In this document: piece by piece, positions 46,875-55,362 of the stretch | Numbering within the stretch: position 1 is the stretch's first letter | Layout of the letters: every line of letters begins with the position of its first letter | NCBI RefSeq assembly: GCF_013408555.1 | Contig: NZ_JACBZN010000001.1 | Span: 2,294,001 to 2,358,000 of the forward strand | Source of the DNA: Aeromicrobium tamlense | GTDB lineage: Bacteria; Actinomycetota; Actinomycetes; Propionibacteriales; Nocardioidaceae | Direction of reading: 5' to 3' | DNA: 64,000 nt | Made by a program: the position numbers and the translations under genes | Notes under the pieces: generated by a model | The model's database searches: none | What the model saw: the letters and a program-made list of their open reading frames with translations, nothing else | What the model was told of the DNA's origin: nothing

Positions 46875-49070
46875 ATGAGTCTGCATGCAGTCGAGGCCGC
46901 CGCCTCGATGCTCTCGGCTCGGGGCACCGACCTGGAGGAGCTCGTCCGCGAGGCCGGACGAATCCGCGACGAGGGCCTCTCCCGCGCCGGCCGGCCCGGC
47001 GTCATCACGTGGTCGCGCAAGGTGTTCGTGCCCGTCACCACGCTGTGCCGCGACCGCTGCCACTACTGCGTCTTCGTCGACACCCCCGCCAAGCTCGAGC
47101 GCAAGGGCATCGCACCGTACCTCTCCGAGGACCACGTGCTCGCGATCGCCCACCAAGGAGCGGCGCTCGGCTGCAAGGAGGCGCTGCTGACCCTCGGCGA
47201 CCGTCCCGAGGACCGCTGGGACGTCGCGCGCGAGTGGCTCGACGCGCACGGCTTCGCGTCCACGCTCGACTACGTCGGCCACCTGGCCCGGCGGATCACC
47301 GCCGAGACGGGCCTGCTGGCGCACCTCAACCCCGGCGTCATGACCGCCGAGGAGCTGCGGGTCCTGCGCCCCACCGCCCCGTCGATGGGGATGATGCTCG
47401 AGACCACCAGTCACCGGCTGTTCGCCGAGCCCGGCCAGGCGCACTTCGGCTCCCCCGACAAGGACCCGGCGCTGCGGCTTCAGGTGCTCGAGGACGCCGG
47501 CCGCCAGCGCATTCCGTTCACCACCGGCATCCTCGTGGGGATCGGCGAGACGGTCGAGGAGCGCTTCGACTCGATCCTCGCGCTGCGCGACCTGTCGGAC
47601 CGCCACGGCAACGTGCAGGAGGTGATCGTGCAGAACTTCCGCGCCAAGCCCGCCACCGCGATGCAGGGCGTCGCCGACGCCGAGACCGATGCCTACATCG
47701 CCGCCGTCGCCACCGCGCGCATCGTGCTGGGCCCCGACGCCCGCATCCAGGCGCCTCCGAACCTCTCCGACCCCGCCGAGCTCTCCCTCCTCGTCGCGGC
47801 CGGCATCGACGACTGGGGCGGCGTCAGCCCGCTCACCGCCGACCACGTGAACCCCGAGCGCCCGTGGCCCCAGGTCGACCAGCTGGCCGAGCTCACCCGC
47901 GCCGCCGGGTTCGAGCTGCGCGAGCGCCTCACCGTGCACCCGCACTACATCCGCGACCGCGACACGTGGATCGACCCCGCGCTGCACGACGCCGTGCTCG
48001 CGCTCGCCGACGACGACGGCCTGGCCCGGGGAAGCGCTGGCAGTGACGTTCCCGGGGCGGAATCGGCCGAGACGCCCCGCAGACGTCACGCCCAGCGGGT
48101 GCGGATCGAGGACGACCCGGCCGGGCTCTCCGACGACGAGTACGTCCGGCTGATGACCTCCACCGGGCGCGACCTCGATCGGCTCGCCGGGCTGGCCGAC
48201 GAGCTGCGGCGCTCGGTCGCCGGGGCCACCGTCTCGCTGGTGCAGAACCGCAACCTCGGCTCCGACCGGGTCACCGACCCCGACCTCGTCGCGCAGGTCG
48301 CGGCCGACGCCGCCGACCTCGGGGCCACCGAGCTGTGCATCCAGGGCACCGCGCCGGCCGGCACGCCGGACGACGTCTACGAGCAGATGCTGCGCGCCGC
48401 CCGCTCCGCCGCGCCGGGCCTGCACCTGCACGCCTTCCGCCCTGCCGACGTCATCGACGGCGCGCGCCGTACGGGCCGCACGGTGGCCGAGCAGTACGCC
48501 GCGCTGGCCGCCGCCGGCGTCGACACCGTGCCCGGCACGGGCGTGAAGGTCCTCGACGAGGAGCACCGCGCCCGGCACTTCCCCGCCGACCTGCCGGTCG
48601 ACGACTGGGAGCAGGCGATCCGCGCGGCCCACGGGCTCGGCCTCCGGTCCACCTCGGTGCTGTTCTACGGTCACGGCGAGTCGCCCCTGCAGCGCGTGCG
48701 CCACCTGCGCCGCCTCCGCGCGATCCAGTCCGACACCGGGGGCTTCAACGAGCTCGTGCCGATGGCCTTCCCCGGCGGCGACCACGACGACGACCAGCAC
48801 CGCGCCGTGCACGCCGTGGCCCGGCTCCTGCTGCACGGCAGCATCAGCCACGTGCAGGCCGCCTGGACGCGTCTGGGCGTCGACGGCGCCACGCTCGTCC
48901 TGCGTTCGGGCGCCGACGACCTCGGCGGCACCCTGTACGACGGCCGGGTCCTGCCCGAGGACGGTGTCGAGTTCGGCCACGAGCTCACCGTCGAGGCCGC
49001 CGAGCGCATCGCCCGCTCCCTCGGCCGCCAGCTGCGCCTGCGCACCACCACCTACGGCGTCGCGCGATGA
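46875..49070 (+). CDS. fbiC: FO synthase fusion (CofG-CofH, FbiC type) with degenerate CofH half
   Basis: FbiC makes the deazaflavin FO of cofactor F420 from tyrosine and a ribityl-diaminouracil using two radical-SAM domains. Here the 731-residue protein has an intact CofG half (about 1-385) with CRDRCHYC (C58, C62, C65). The CofH half (about 400-731) is recognisable (VQNRN, LGATELCIQG, VDTVPGTGVKVLDEE, YGHGESP, GGF-ELVPM, LGGTLYD), but the CxxxCxxC segment that should follow NRN at residue 460 is absent. A second conserved stretch after ELVPM is also shortened. Usual length is about 840-860. The frame is open throughout. Its stop overlaps the next gene by four bases. Confidence 0.93.
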   Translation: MSLHAVEAAASMLSARGTDLEELVREAGRIRDEGLSRAGRPGVITWSRKVFVPVTTLCRDRCHYCVFVDTPAKLERKGIAPYLSEDHVLAIAHQGAALGCKEALLTLGDRPEDRWDVAREWLDAHGFASTLDYVGHLARRITAETGLLAHLNPGVMTAEELRVLRPTAPSMGMMLETTSHRLFAEPGQAHFGSPDKDPALRLQVLEDAGRQRIPFTTGILVGIGETVEERFDSILALRDLSDRHGNVQEVIVQNFRAKPATAMQGVADAETDAYIAAVATARIVLGPDARIQAPPNLSDPAELSLLVAAGIDDWGGVSPLTADHVNPERPWPQVDQLAELTRAAGFELRERLTVHPHYIRDRDTWIDPALHDAVLALADDDGLARGSAGSDVPGAESAETPRRRHAQRVRIEDDPAGLSDDEYVRLMTSTGRDLDRLAGLADELRRSVAGATVSLVQNRNLGSDRVTDPDLVAQVAADAADLGATELCIQGTAPAGTPDDVYEQMLRAARSAAPGLHLHAFRPADVIDGARRTGRTVAEQYAALAAAGVDTVPGTGVKVLDEEHRARHFPADLPVDDWEQAIRAAHGLGLRSTSVLFYGHGESPLQRVRHLRRLRAIQSDTGGFNELVPMAFPGGDHDDDQHRAVHAVARLLLHGSISHVQAAWTRLGVDGATLVLRSGADDLGGTLYDGRVLPEDGVEFGHELTVEAAERIARSLGRQLRLRTTTYGVAR

Positions 49071-50506
49071 CCCGCGTCCGCGTCGCGGTCGTCGGCGCCG
49101 GCTTCGCCGGGGTCGCCATGGCCCGCCGTCTCGCCGCAGCAGGCGAGTCGTTCGTCGTGCTCGAACGACGTCCGGGCATCGGCGGCACGTGGCACGACAA
49201 CCGCTACCCCGGCGTCGCCTGCGACGTGCCCGCGCACCTGTACGGCTACTCCGACATCGCCCACCCGGGCTTCAGCCGGGTGTTCGCGCCCGGGGCCGAG
49301 ATCCGCGAGTACCTCGAGGACGCCGCCGCTCCCGTCGCCGACCGCATCATGCTGTCCACGCGGCTCGACGACGCGCGGTGGGACGGCACCCACTGGCAGC
49401 TCGCCACCTCGCGTGGCGCGCTCGAGGCCGAGGTCCTCGTGATGGCTGCGGGCCGACTCACCGAGCCCCGCCTGCCCGACGTGCCGGGCACCTTCGACGG
49501 CCCCGTCGTGCACACGGCGCGCTGGGACGACGAGCTCGACCTCGAGGGCCTGCGGGTCGCCGTCGTCGGCACCGGCGCCTCCGGCGTCCAAGTGGTCCCC
49601 GAGCTCGCGCGGCGTGCCGAGTCCGTCGTGGTGCTGCAGCGCAGCGCGCCGTACATCCTGCCCAAGGGCGACCGGGCCTACGCCGACGCCGAGATCACCC
49701 TGTTCGAGCAGCAGCCCGAGCGGCTCGCCGACCTGCGTGGCGCGCTCATGCGCGAGACCGAGGAGGTCTTCGACCAGCGCGCCGGGGACGGCCGGGCCGA
49801 GGCGCGCGCCCGGGCCCTCGGCCACCTCGCCGACCAGGTGCCCGACCCCGTCCTGCGTGCGGCATTGACGCCCGAGCACGAGTTCGGCTGCAAGCGCGTC
49901 CTGTTCAGCGACGACTACTTCGCCGCCCTGCGGCTCCCCCACGTGCGGCTCGTCCCCGGCGCCCTCACCGGCTATGAGCCCGGTGCCGTGCTGGCGGCCG
50001 ACGGCTCGCGCCACGAGGTCGACGTCGTCGTCGCGGCCACGGGGTTCCACAGCACGCGCCAGCCCTACGCCGAGCTCGTCACCGGGCGCGACGGGATCTC
50101 GCTCGACCAGTACTGGTCACAGGGCATGCGCGCCTACGCCTCCACCGCGGTGCATGGCTTCCCCAACCTGTTCGTGCTCGACGGCCCCAACGCCACGCTC
50201 GCCCACAACTCGGCCGTGCTGATGATCGAGGCCCAGGCCGACTACGCCATGTCCGCGATCCCGTGGACCGCGCACGGCCCGCTCGAGGTGTCGGTGGAGG
50301 CCGAGCAGGCCTACATCGACGAGATCCAGGGGCGCAGCGGCGTGTGGACCTCGGGCTGCAGCAACTGGTACGTCGACGAGCAGTCGGGCCGCCAGGTGCT
50401 GCTGTGGCCGGGCAAGGCCCAGGAGTTCCGCGACCGCTTCGGGTACTTCGAGCCCGAGCCGTTCGGGCTGGCGCACCTCGACCCTTCGGAGTCCGCGGGT
50501 GCCTGA
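49067..50506 (+). CDS. Flavin-containing Baeyer-Villiger-type monooxygenase inside the F420 operon
   Basis: FAD/NADPH monooxygenase of 479 residues. The FAD motif is VAVVGAGFAGVAMARRLA, followed by GIGGTWHDNRYPGVACD. The BVMO fingerprint is FDGPVVHTARW near residue 145 and the NADPH motif VAVVGTGASGVQVVPELA. It is tied to fbiC by an ATGA overlap and to cofC by an 8-base overlap, so it is made with F420 enzymes. No known F420 step needs a Baeyer-Villiger enzyme, so its role is open. It differs from the EthA-like enzyme at 24.7 kb. Confidence 0.9.
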   Translation: MTRVRVAVVGAGFAGVAMARRLAAAGESFVVLERRPGIGGTWHDNRYPGVACDVPAHLYGYSDIAHPGFSRVFAPGAEIREYLEDAAAPVADRIMLSTRLDDARWDGTHWQLATSRGALEAEVLVMAAGRLTEPRLPDVPGTFDGPVVHTARWDDELDLEGLRVAVVGTGASGVQVVPELARRAESVVVLQRSAPYILPKGDRAYADAEITLFEQQPERLADLRGALMRETEEVFDQRAGDGRAEARARALGHLADQVPDPVLRAALTPEHEFGCKRVLFSDDYFAALRLPHVRLVPGALTGYEPGAVLAADGSRHEVDVVVAATGFHSTRQPYAELVTGRDGISLDQYWSQGMRAYASTAVHGFPNLFVLDGPNATLAHNSAVLMIEAQADYAMSAIPWTAHGPLEVSVEAEQAYIDEIQGRSGVWTSGCSNWYVDEQSGRQVLLWPGKAQEFRDRFGYFEPEPFGLAHLDPSESAGA

Positions 50507-51086
50507 CCGGCGGCGTGCCTGGACGGTCGTGATCCCGGTGAAGCCCCCGCACCTGGGCAAGTCCCGTCTCGACCTGCCCGGGATCGACCGGGTCGAGCTC
50601 GCCCGCGCGATCGCCCTCGACACGATCGAGGCGGCCGCCGAGGTCGCCCGGGTCGTCGTCGTCACGGCCGACCCGTTGATCGGCGCTCCCGGCGTGGAGG
50701 TCGTACTGGAGCCTGAGCCGCGCGGCATCGCCGCCGCCGTCACCGACGGCCTGGCGGTCGCAGCCCACGGACGTCGGGCCGTGCTGCTCGGCGACCTGCC
50801 GGGCCTGCGTCCCGACGACCTCGCGCTCGCGCTGGAGCTGGCCGAGGACGTCCGGCTCGGAGCCGTGCCCGACGAGGAGCGTCAGGGCACCACGCTGGTC
50901 AGCGCGCGCGAGGGCGACCTGCCGGCCGCGTTCGGGCCGGGGTCGTGGCAGCGCCACCGCGAGGCCGGCTTCGTCGAGCTGCCCGTCCCCGTCTCGTCCA
51001 CGATGCGCCGTGACGTCGACCGGGCCGACCACCTCGTCGGCCCCCTCGGCCCGCGCACCTCGGCAGTGCTGCGGCGCGTGGTCTGA
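50499..51086 (+). CDS. cofC: 2-phospho-L-lactate / phosphoenolpyruvate guanylyltransferase CofC (FbiD)
   Basis: Nucleotidyltransferase of 195 residues that activates phosphoenolpyruvate or 2-phospholactate with GTP for CofD. It starts VVIPVKPPHLGKSRL (nucleotide-binding loop), then LLGDLPGLRPDDL, and ends with AGFVELPVPVSSTMRRDVD. It begins at GTG 50499, inside the end of the monooxygenase gene. Third gene of the plus-strand fbiC operon. Confidence 0.93.
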   Translation: MPDRRRAWTVVIPVKPPHLGKSRLDLPGIDRVELARAIALDTIEAAAEVARVVVVTADPLIGAPGVEVVLEPEPRGIAAAVTDGLAVAAHGRRAVLLGDLPGLRPDDLALALELAEDVRLGAVPDEERQGTTLVSAREGDLPAAFGPGSWQRHREAGFVELPVPVSSTMRRDVDRADHLVGPLGPRTSAVLRRVV

Positions 51087-51089
51087 GGG

Positions 51090-51494
51090 TCAGTTCCTGC
51101 TGAAGACGGGGCCCGTGCCCTCGGGCACCAGCCGGCCACCGTCCACGGTGAGCGCCGCGGGCAGCTCGGCCGGCGGGTCCTCGTCGTCACCGCAGTGGAC
51201 CACCCCGCGCTCGTCGGGCGTCAGCAGCACCTGGCCTCCGCGCAGGTCCCAGCGACCGGGCATCTCCGAGCACGTGTCGGTGATGACGTAGGTGTCGTCG
51301 TCCAGGAGCGTGAGGATGAGCCGGCGGCCGGTCTCGGGCACCGGCTGGGAGACCCAGGCACCCAGCACGGGCAGCGTGTCCTCGGGCTCACCGACGCCCG
51401 CCGACGAGGTCTGCGCGGGGTAGCCCTCGGGCGTCTCGCCCGCACAGCCGGCCAGCACGAGGACCGCCAGGACGAGGGCCGACAGGGTGCGCAT
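51090..51494 (-). CDS. Small lipoprotein, member 1 of a tandem pair
   Basis: Exported lipoprotein of 134 residues with lipobox VLAGC. The mature part has EDTLPVLGAWVSQPV, a DDDTYVITDTCSEMPGRWDLRGGQVLLTPDE core with a likely disulfide, and ends LVPEGTGPVFSRN. The pattern looks like a small beta-barrel of META/lipocalin type. It shares about half its residues with the next lipoprotein, so the pair arose by duplication. Function unknown. Confidence 0.82.
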   Translation of the reverse strand: MRTLSALVLAVLVLAGCAGETPEGYPAQTSSAGVGEPEDTLPVLGAWVSQPVPETGRRLILTLLDDDTYVITDTCSEMPGRWDLRGGQVLLTPDERGVVHCGDDEDPPAELPAALTVDGGRLVPEGTGPVFSRN

Positions 51495-51593
51495 GGCCAC
51501 AAGGTAGACCCGGCCCGCGCCGCGGTCAGCACCTCTGAGGGATGGATTTCAGGCTGGAATGCGAGCATCCTTCACAGCAGTCGCTCTGGCCCC

Positions 51594-51989
51594 TCAGTCC
51601 TTCGTGAAGGTCGGCCCGACGCCCTGAGGAACGAGCTGGTCGCCGTCCACCGTGAGGGCCGGCGGCAGCTCCACCGGCGCGCCCACGTCCTCGCCGCACT
51701 GGGTCCCGCCGTCGTCGGGCGTCAGCACGACCTCGCCTCCCGTCAGCTCCCAGCGCCCGGTCAGCTCGAGGCATTCGTTCTCGGCGACGTAGGTGTTGTC
51801 GTCGGAGAGCGTGAGGATGACGGTCTGGCCCGACTCGAGCGGCTCGGACGTCCAGCGGCCCAGCACGGGCAGCGTGTCCTCCGGCCGCTCCTCCCCCGGC
51901 GAGGTGCCCGGGTCCGATGCGGGGTCGGAGCCGTCCGAGCACCCGGTCAGCAGGGCGAGCGCGAGCAGGAGTGCAGCGAGGAGGCGCAT
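51594..51989 (-). CDS. Small lipoprotein, member 2 of a tandem pair
   Basis: Exported lipoprotein of 131 residues with lipobox LLTGC. The core EDTLPVLGRWTSEPL, DDNTYVAENECLELTGRWELTGGEVVLTPDD and the end LVPQGVGPTFTKD align throughout with its neighbour. Both have a matching cysteine pair. Located between the two arms of the F420 locus, but no link to F420 is visible. A very large hairpin lies just upstream. Confidence 0.82.
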   Translation of the reverse strand: MRLLAALLLALALLTGCSDGSDPASDPGTSPGEERPEDTLPVLGRWTSEPLESGQTVILTLSDDNTYVAENECLELTGRWELTGGEVVLTPDDGGTQCGEDVGAPVELPPALTVDGDQLVPQGVGPTFTKD

Positions 51990-52035
51990 GCGCCCACGCT
52001 AGCGACCGCCCTGAGACTGGTCGATGCGCGCGGTG

Positions 52036-52150
52036 GGCGGTGAGTCCTCAACCCTTCCCGCTTGGGGGCGGTGGGTGGTCAACCGCTCAGGGGGTCCATT
52101 CGGTTGACAGCTCACCGCCTCTCTGCGGGAGGGGTTGAGGACTCACCGCC
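52036..52150. repeat. Nested long inverted repeat (about 115 bases) between cofD and a lipoprotein gene
   Basis: Outer arms 52036-52061 and 52125-52150 pair over 26 bases with one G-U. An inner pair (GGCGGTGGGTGGTCAACCG, 52067-52085, with CGGTTGACAGCTCACCGCC, 52101-52119) matches 16 of 19, and two of the three differences are G-U. The G-U pairs form only in plus-strand RNA, although both flanking genes lie on the minus strand. It may end cofD transcription or be a structured RNA. Confidence 0.6.
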
Positions 52151-52161
52151 ACCCCGGCGCG

Positions 52162-53103
52162 TCAGGGGCGGAGGGCGGCGCGGGCGAGGGTGGCGGACCT
52201 CTCGGGGTCGGTCATCCAGAGCGGCTCGACGCGCACGTCCCAGCCCTCGGCCTCGAGCCCGGGGGCGAGCGCGGCATCCTCCTCGGCCACGAGCCAGGTG
52301 TCGAGCACGCCGCCCTCGGCGCGGCGTCCGTAGTGGCGCGCCACGGCGTCGGCCGCGGTCTTCACGCCGATCGCGGCGAGGCAGGCGTCGGCCATCCCGC
52401 GCACGACCTTGCCGCCGATGATCGGCGAGACGCCCACGACCCGGCGCGCGCGGCCCAGCGCCTCGCGCACGCCCGGCACCGCGAGGATCGGGCCGATCGA
52501 CACGACGGGGTTCGACGGCGCGAGCACGACGACGTCGGCCTCCTCGATCGCCTCGACCACCCCGGGCGCGGGACGGGCGTCGGCGATCCCGGGGCTCTCG
52601 AACGCGGTCGCCCGCAGGGAGGCCCGGTGCCGCGTCCACCACTCCTGGAAGTGCATCCGGGTGCCGTCCTCGACGACCACGTGGGTGTCGACCTCGGTGT
52701 CGGTCATGGGCAGCAGCCGCACGCCGATCGGCCACCGCGCGCCCAGCCGCTCGGCGACCTGCGACGGAGCCAGCCCGTCGCGCAGCCAACCCGTGCGAGC
52801 CAGGTGGGTGCCGAGGTCGAGGTCGCCGAGGGTGAACCACGGCCAGCCGGCGCCCCATGCCTGGAGCTCGGCGCTGACGCGTTCGCTCTCCCCCGCCCGG
52901 CCCCAGCCGCGCTCGGTGTCGTTCACGCCGGCCAGCGCGTAGAGGATCGAGTCGATGTCGGGCTGCAGGCGCACGCCGGAGAGCCACAGGTCGTCGCCCG
53001 TGTTGACCACGACCGTGATCTCGTCGGCGTCCTCGACCGCGTCGCGCAGGCCCTTGACGAAGCGGGCGCCGCCGACCCCGCCGGCCAGCACGGTGACGCG
53101 CAT
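52162..53103 (-). CDS. cofD: 2-phospho-L-lactate transferase / FbiA (CofD)
   Basis: Transfers the phospholactyl or phosphoenolpyruvyl unit from the CofC product to FO, giving F420-0 or dehydro-F420-0. At 313 residues it has family length. It starts VTVLAGGVGGARFVKGL, with VVVNTGDDLWLSG (metal site), FTLGDLDLGTHLAR and APSNPVVSIGPIL. Its ATG shares one base with the cofE stop. It probably forms one transcript prfB-cofE-cofD. Confidence 0.96.
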   Translation of the reverse strand: MRVTVLAGGVGGARFVKGLRDAVEDADEITVVVNTGDDLWLSGVRLQPDIDSILYALAGVNDTERGWGRAGESERVSAELQAWGAGWPWFTLGDLDLGTHLARTGWLRDGLAPSQVAERLGARWPIGVRLLPMTDTEVDTHVVVEDGTRMHFQEWWTRHRASLRATAFESPGIADARPAPGVVEAIEEADVVVLAPSNPVVSIGPILAVPGVREALGRARRVVGVSPIIGGKVVRGMADACLAAIGVKTAADAVARHYGRRAEGGVLDTWLVAEEDAALAPGLEAEGWDVRVEPLWMTDPERSATLARAALRP

Positions 53104-53780
53104 CAGCCGCCCGTCCGGAAGAGGTCGTCCTCGAGCGGACGCAGGATGCTGCGTGCTCCCGGCAGGTCGAGATCGCCCACGAGGTCGGATCGACCGCGCA
53201 CGACCGCGACCGGCACGTGTCCGTCCTTGGGCTTGACCAGCTCGGCCGCCGAGCACAGCTCGTCGCCGACGCACGGCAGGGTGACGGCCAGCGGCCGGCC
53301 GTCGGCGTCACGGTCGGGCCGCTCGAACAGCCGCACCGCGGCCGCGCCGATCGCGACGTCGGTCTGACCCAGCCGCCACGGTCGGCCCAGGGTGTCCGAG
53401 ACCAGCACGCCGACGTACGCCTCGCGCCGCAGGTCCTCGGCGAGGGCCCGCGCCGAGGCGTCGGGGTCCTCGGGCAGCAGCAGCACCTGACCCTCGGGCA
53501 CGTTGCTCGCGTCGATGCCCGCGGCGGCCGCGACGATGCCGAGGCGGTTCTCGACGATCCGCACCGGACCCCGCTCGGCCACGACGCGCACCGTCTCGGC
53601 GGCGATCGCGGCCTCGCGGTCAGCCGCGGGGACGAAGCGCCCCTCGGCCTTGCTGACGACCTTCGAGGTCACCACGACGATGTCGCCGTCCTGCAGCTCC
53701 GCGTGCTCGCGGATCAGGGCGGCGAGGTCGTCGCCGGGACGGATCTCGGGCAGCCCGGAGATCCCGAGGACGGTCAGCAT
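53103..53780 (-). CDS. cofE: Coenzyme F420:L-glutamate ligase CofE, stand-alone (FbiB N-terminal domain only)
   Basis: Adds glutamates to F420-0 with GTP. The 225-residue protein has the CofE fold: [60 protein letters not shown] and ending [13 protein letters not shown]. In mycobacterial FbiB an FMN reductase domain follows at this point. Here the stop codon comes directly, and cofD begins. It starts 8 bases after the prfB stop, so it is likely co-transcribed with prfB. Confidence 0.94.
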   Translation of the reverse strand: MLTVLGISGLPEIRPGDDLAALIREHAELQDGDIVVVTSKVVSKAEGRFVPAADREAAIAAETVRVVAERGPVRIVENRLGIVAAAAGIDASNVPEGQVLLLPEDPDASARALAEDLRREAYVGVLVSDTLGRPWRLGQTDVAIGAAAVRLFERPDRDADGRPLAVTLPCVGDELCSAAELVKPKDGHVPVAVVRGRSDLVGDLDLPGARSILRPLEDDLFRTGG

Positions 53781-53788
53781 CGGGACGG

Positions 53789-54901
53789 TCAGGCCGCGGT
53801 GGACTGGTTCCGGCGCCAGCGGATGCCGGCCTCGATGAAGTCGTCGATCTCGCCGTCGAGGACCGCCTGGGTGTTGCCGGTCTCGTACTCGGTGCGCAGG
53901 TCCTTGACCAGCTGGTACGGGTTGAGCACGTAGTTGCGCATCTGGTCGCCCCAGGACGCCTGCACGTCTCCGCGGAGCTCGTCGAGGTGGGCGCGCTCCT
54001 CGGCCTTCTTCAGCGCGAGCAGCTTCGCCTTGAGGATCACCATCGCGCTGGCCTTGTTCTGCAGCTGGCTCTTCTCGTTCTGGCAGCTGACGACCACGCC
54101 GGTGGGGATGTGGGTCAGGCGCACCGCCGAGTCGGTGGTGTTGACGCTCTGGCCGCCGGGGCCGCTGGAGCGGTAGACGTCGACGCGCACCTCGTCCTCG
54201 GGAATCTCGATGTTGTCGGTCTCCTCGAGCACCGGGACGACCTCGACCGCGGCGAACGAGGTCTGGCGGCGGCCCTGGTTGTCGAACGGGCTGATGCGCA
54301 CGAGGCGGTGGGTGCCGGCCTCGACCGACAGCGTGCCGTAGGCGTAGGGAGCGCGGATCGCGAAGGTCGTGGACTTGAGCCCCGCCTCCTCGGCGTAGCT
54401 GGTGTCGTAGATCTCGACCGGGTACTTGTGGCGCTCGGACCAGCGGATGTACATGCGCTGGAGCATCTCGGCGAAGTCCGCGGCGTCGACGCCGCCGGCG
54501 CCGGAGCGGATCGTCACGAGGGCCTCGCGCTCGTCGTACTCGCCCGAGAGCAGCGTGCGCACCTCGAGGCTGTCGATGGAGTTGGCCAGGCGGTTGACCT
54601 CGGCCTCGGCCTCGGCGAGGGAGTCGGCGTCGCCCTCCTCGGCACCGAGCTCGAGCAGGACCTCGACGTCCTCGAGCCGCTGGCGCAGGTTGGAGACGCG
54701 CTCGCTCTCGGCCTGGAGGGCCGACAGCCGTCCGGTGACGCGCTGGGCGTTGGCCTGGTCGTCCCAGAGGTCGGGGGCGCCCACCTGCTCCTGGAGGTCG
54801 GCGATCTCGGCCTCCATCTTGGGCAGGTCGAGCACGCGCTCGATCGACGTCAGCGTCGCGCCGAGCTGTTTGATCCGGTCGTTCAGGTCCGTGGTGGCCA
54901 C
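53789..54901 (-). CDS. prfB: Peptide chain release factor 2
   Basis: Release factor of 370 residues for UGA and UAA. The GGQ loop is [17 protein letters not shown], and the codon-recognition region is near [18 protein letters not shown]. The frame is continuous from the ATG, so there is no programmed frameshift of the Escherichia coli kind. Classical neighbour of ftsE in actinobacteria; here F420 genes lie between them. Confidence 0.96.
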   Translation of the reverse strand: MATTDLNDRIKQLGATLTSIERVLDLPKMEAEIADLQEQVGAPDLWDDQANAQRVTGRLSALQAESERVSNLRQRLEDVEVLLELGAEEGDADSLAEAEAEVNRLANSIDSLEVRTLLSGEYDEREALVTIRSGAGGVDAADFAEMLQRMYIRWSERHKYPVEIYDTSYAEEAGLKSTTFAIRAPYAYGTLSVEAGTHRLVRISPFDNQGRRQTSFAAVEVVPVLEETDNIEIPEDEVRVDVYRSSGPGGQSVNTTDSAVRLTHIPTGVVVSCQNEKSQLQNKASAMVILKAKLLALKKAEERAHLDELRGDVQASWGDQMRNYVLNPYQLVKDLRTEYETGNTQAVLDGEIDDFIEAGIRWRRNQSTAA

Positions 54902-55062
54902 CTGTCGAGGTTACCGCTGCGGGCGAAGCACGGTGTCCTCGACCGCCGTCGCGGGCCGTCGTTCCAGAAACCGTCGGTATCTTCAGTGATTCACGTCACA
55001 TGGGCCGGGGGTGACCGGCATGATCATCGACCGAGGGAGTCGATCACCGAATCGGAGACGCC

Positions 55063-55305
55063 ATGACGAACGAGCGCATCGCCGCCACTGCTGCGGGCGG
55101 CGAGCTGGGATTCCTCGCCTTCGGGCTCGTGCCGCACGCCGAGACACTCGGACCGCTGGGGAGTCTCGTGCTGCTCGTCGTCTCGGCGGCGGTCACCGCC
55201 GTGGCCGCCCGACTGGTGATCGCCGCATGCGGGGCGGACGATCCGTGGCGCGAGGTGGCACTGGAGCCCACGTGGGACCTGTCACTCGCCGACCTGTCCG
55301 CCTGA
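55063..55305 (+). CDS. Small membrane protein of unknown function
   Basis: Protein of 80 residues with one or two hydrophobic segments (LGFLAFGLVP and LGSLVLLVVSAAVTAVAARLVIAA) and a short polar C-terminus. A GGAG sequence lies 5 bases before the ATG, and a hairpin terminator follows 5 bases after the stop, supporting a real gene. Not recognised as any family. Confidence 0.6.
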   Translation: MTNERIAATAAGGELGFLAFGLVPHAETLGPLGSLVLLVVSAAVTAVAARLVIAACGADDPWREVALEPTWDLSLADLSA

Positions 55306-55310
55306 CACGC

Positions 55311-55348
55311 CAGCGGCGGGCCGTCTCGAGGGAGGCGACCCGCCGCTG
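55311..55348. terminator. Terminator between the 80-residue protein gene and phoA
   Basis: Perfect 10-base arms CAGCGGCGGG (55311-55320) and CCCGCCGCTG (55339-55348), between two convergent genes. Confidence 0.75.
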
Positions 55349-55362
55349 CTTCGTCCGACGCC

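Noticed and set aside
46875..49070. Frameshift as the explanation for the degenerate CofH half of fbiC
   Set aside because: The frame is open over 731 codons, and conserved CofH segments appear before and after the missing parts in the same frame. A frameshift would scramble them; an in-frame deletion or divergence fits better.
53789..54901. Programmed frameshift in prfB
   Set aside because: There is no in-frame TGA near codon 25 and no upstream partial frame; the gene reads continuously from its ATG.
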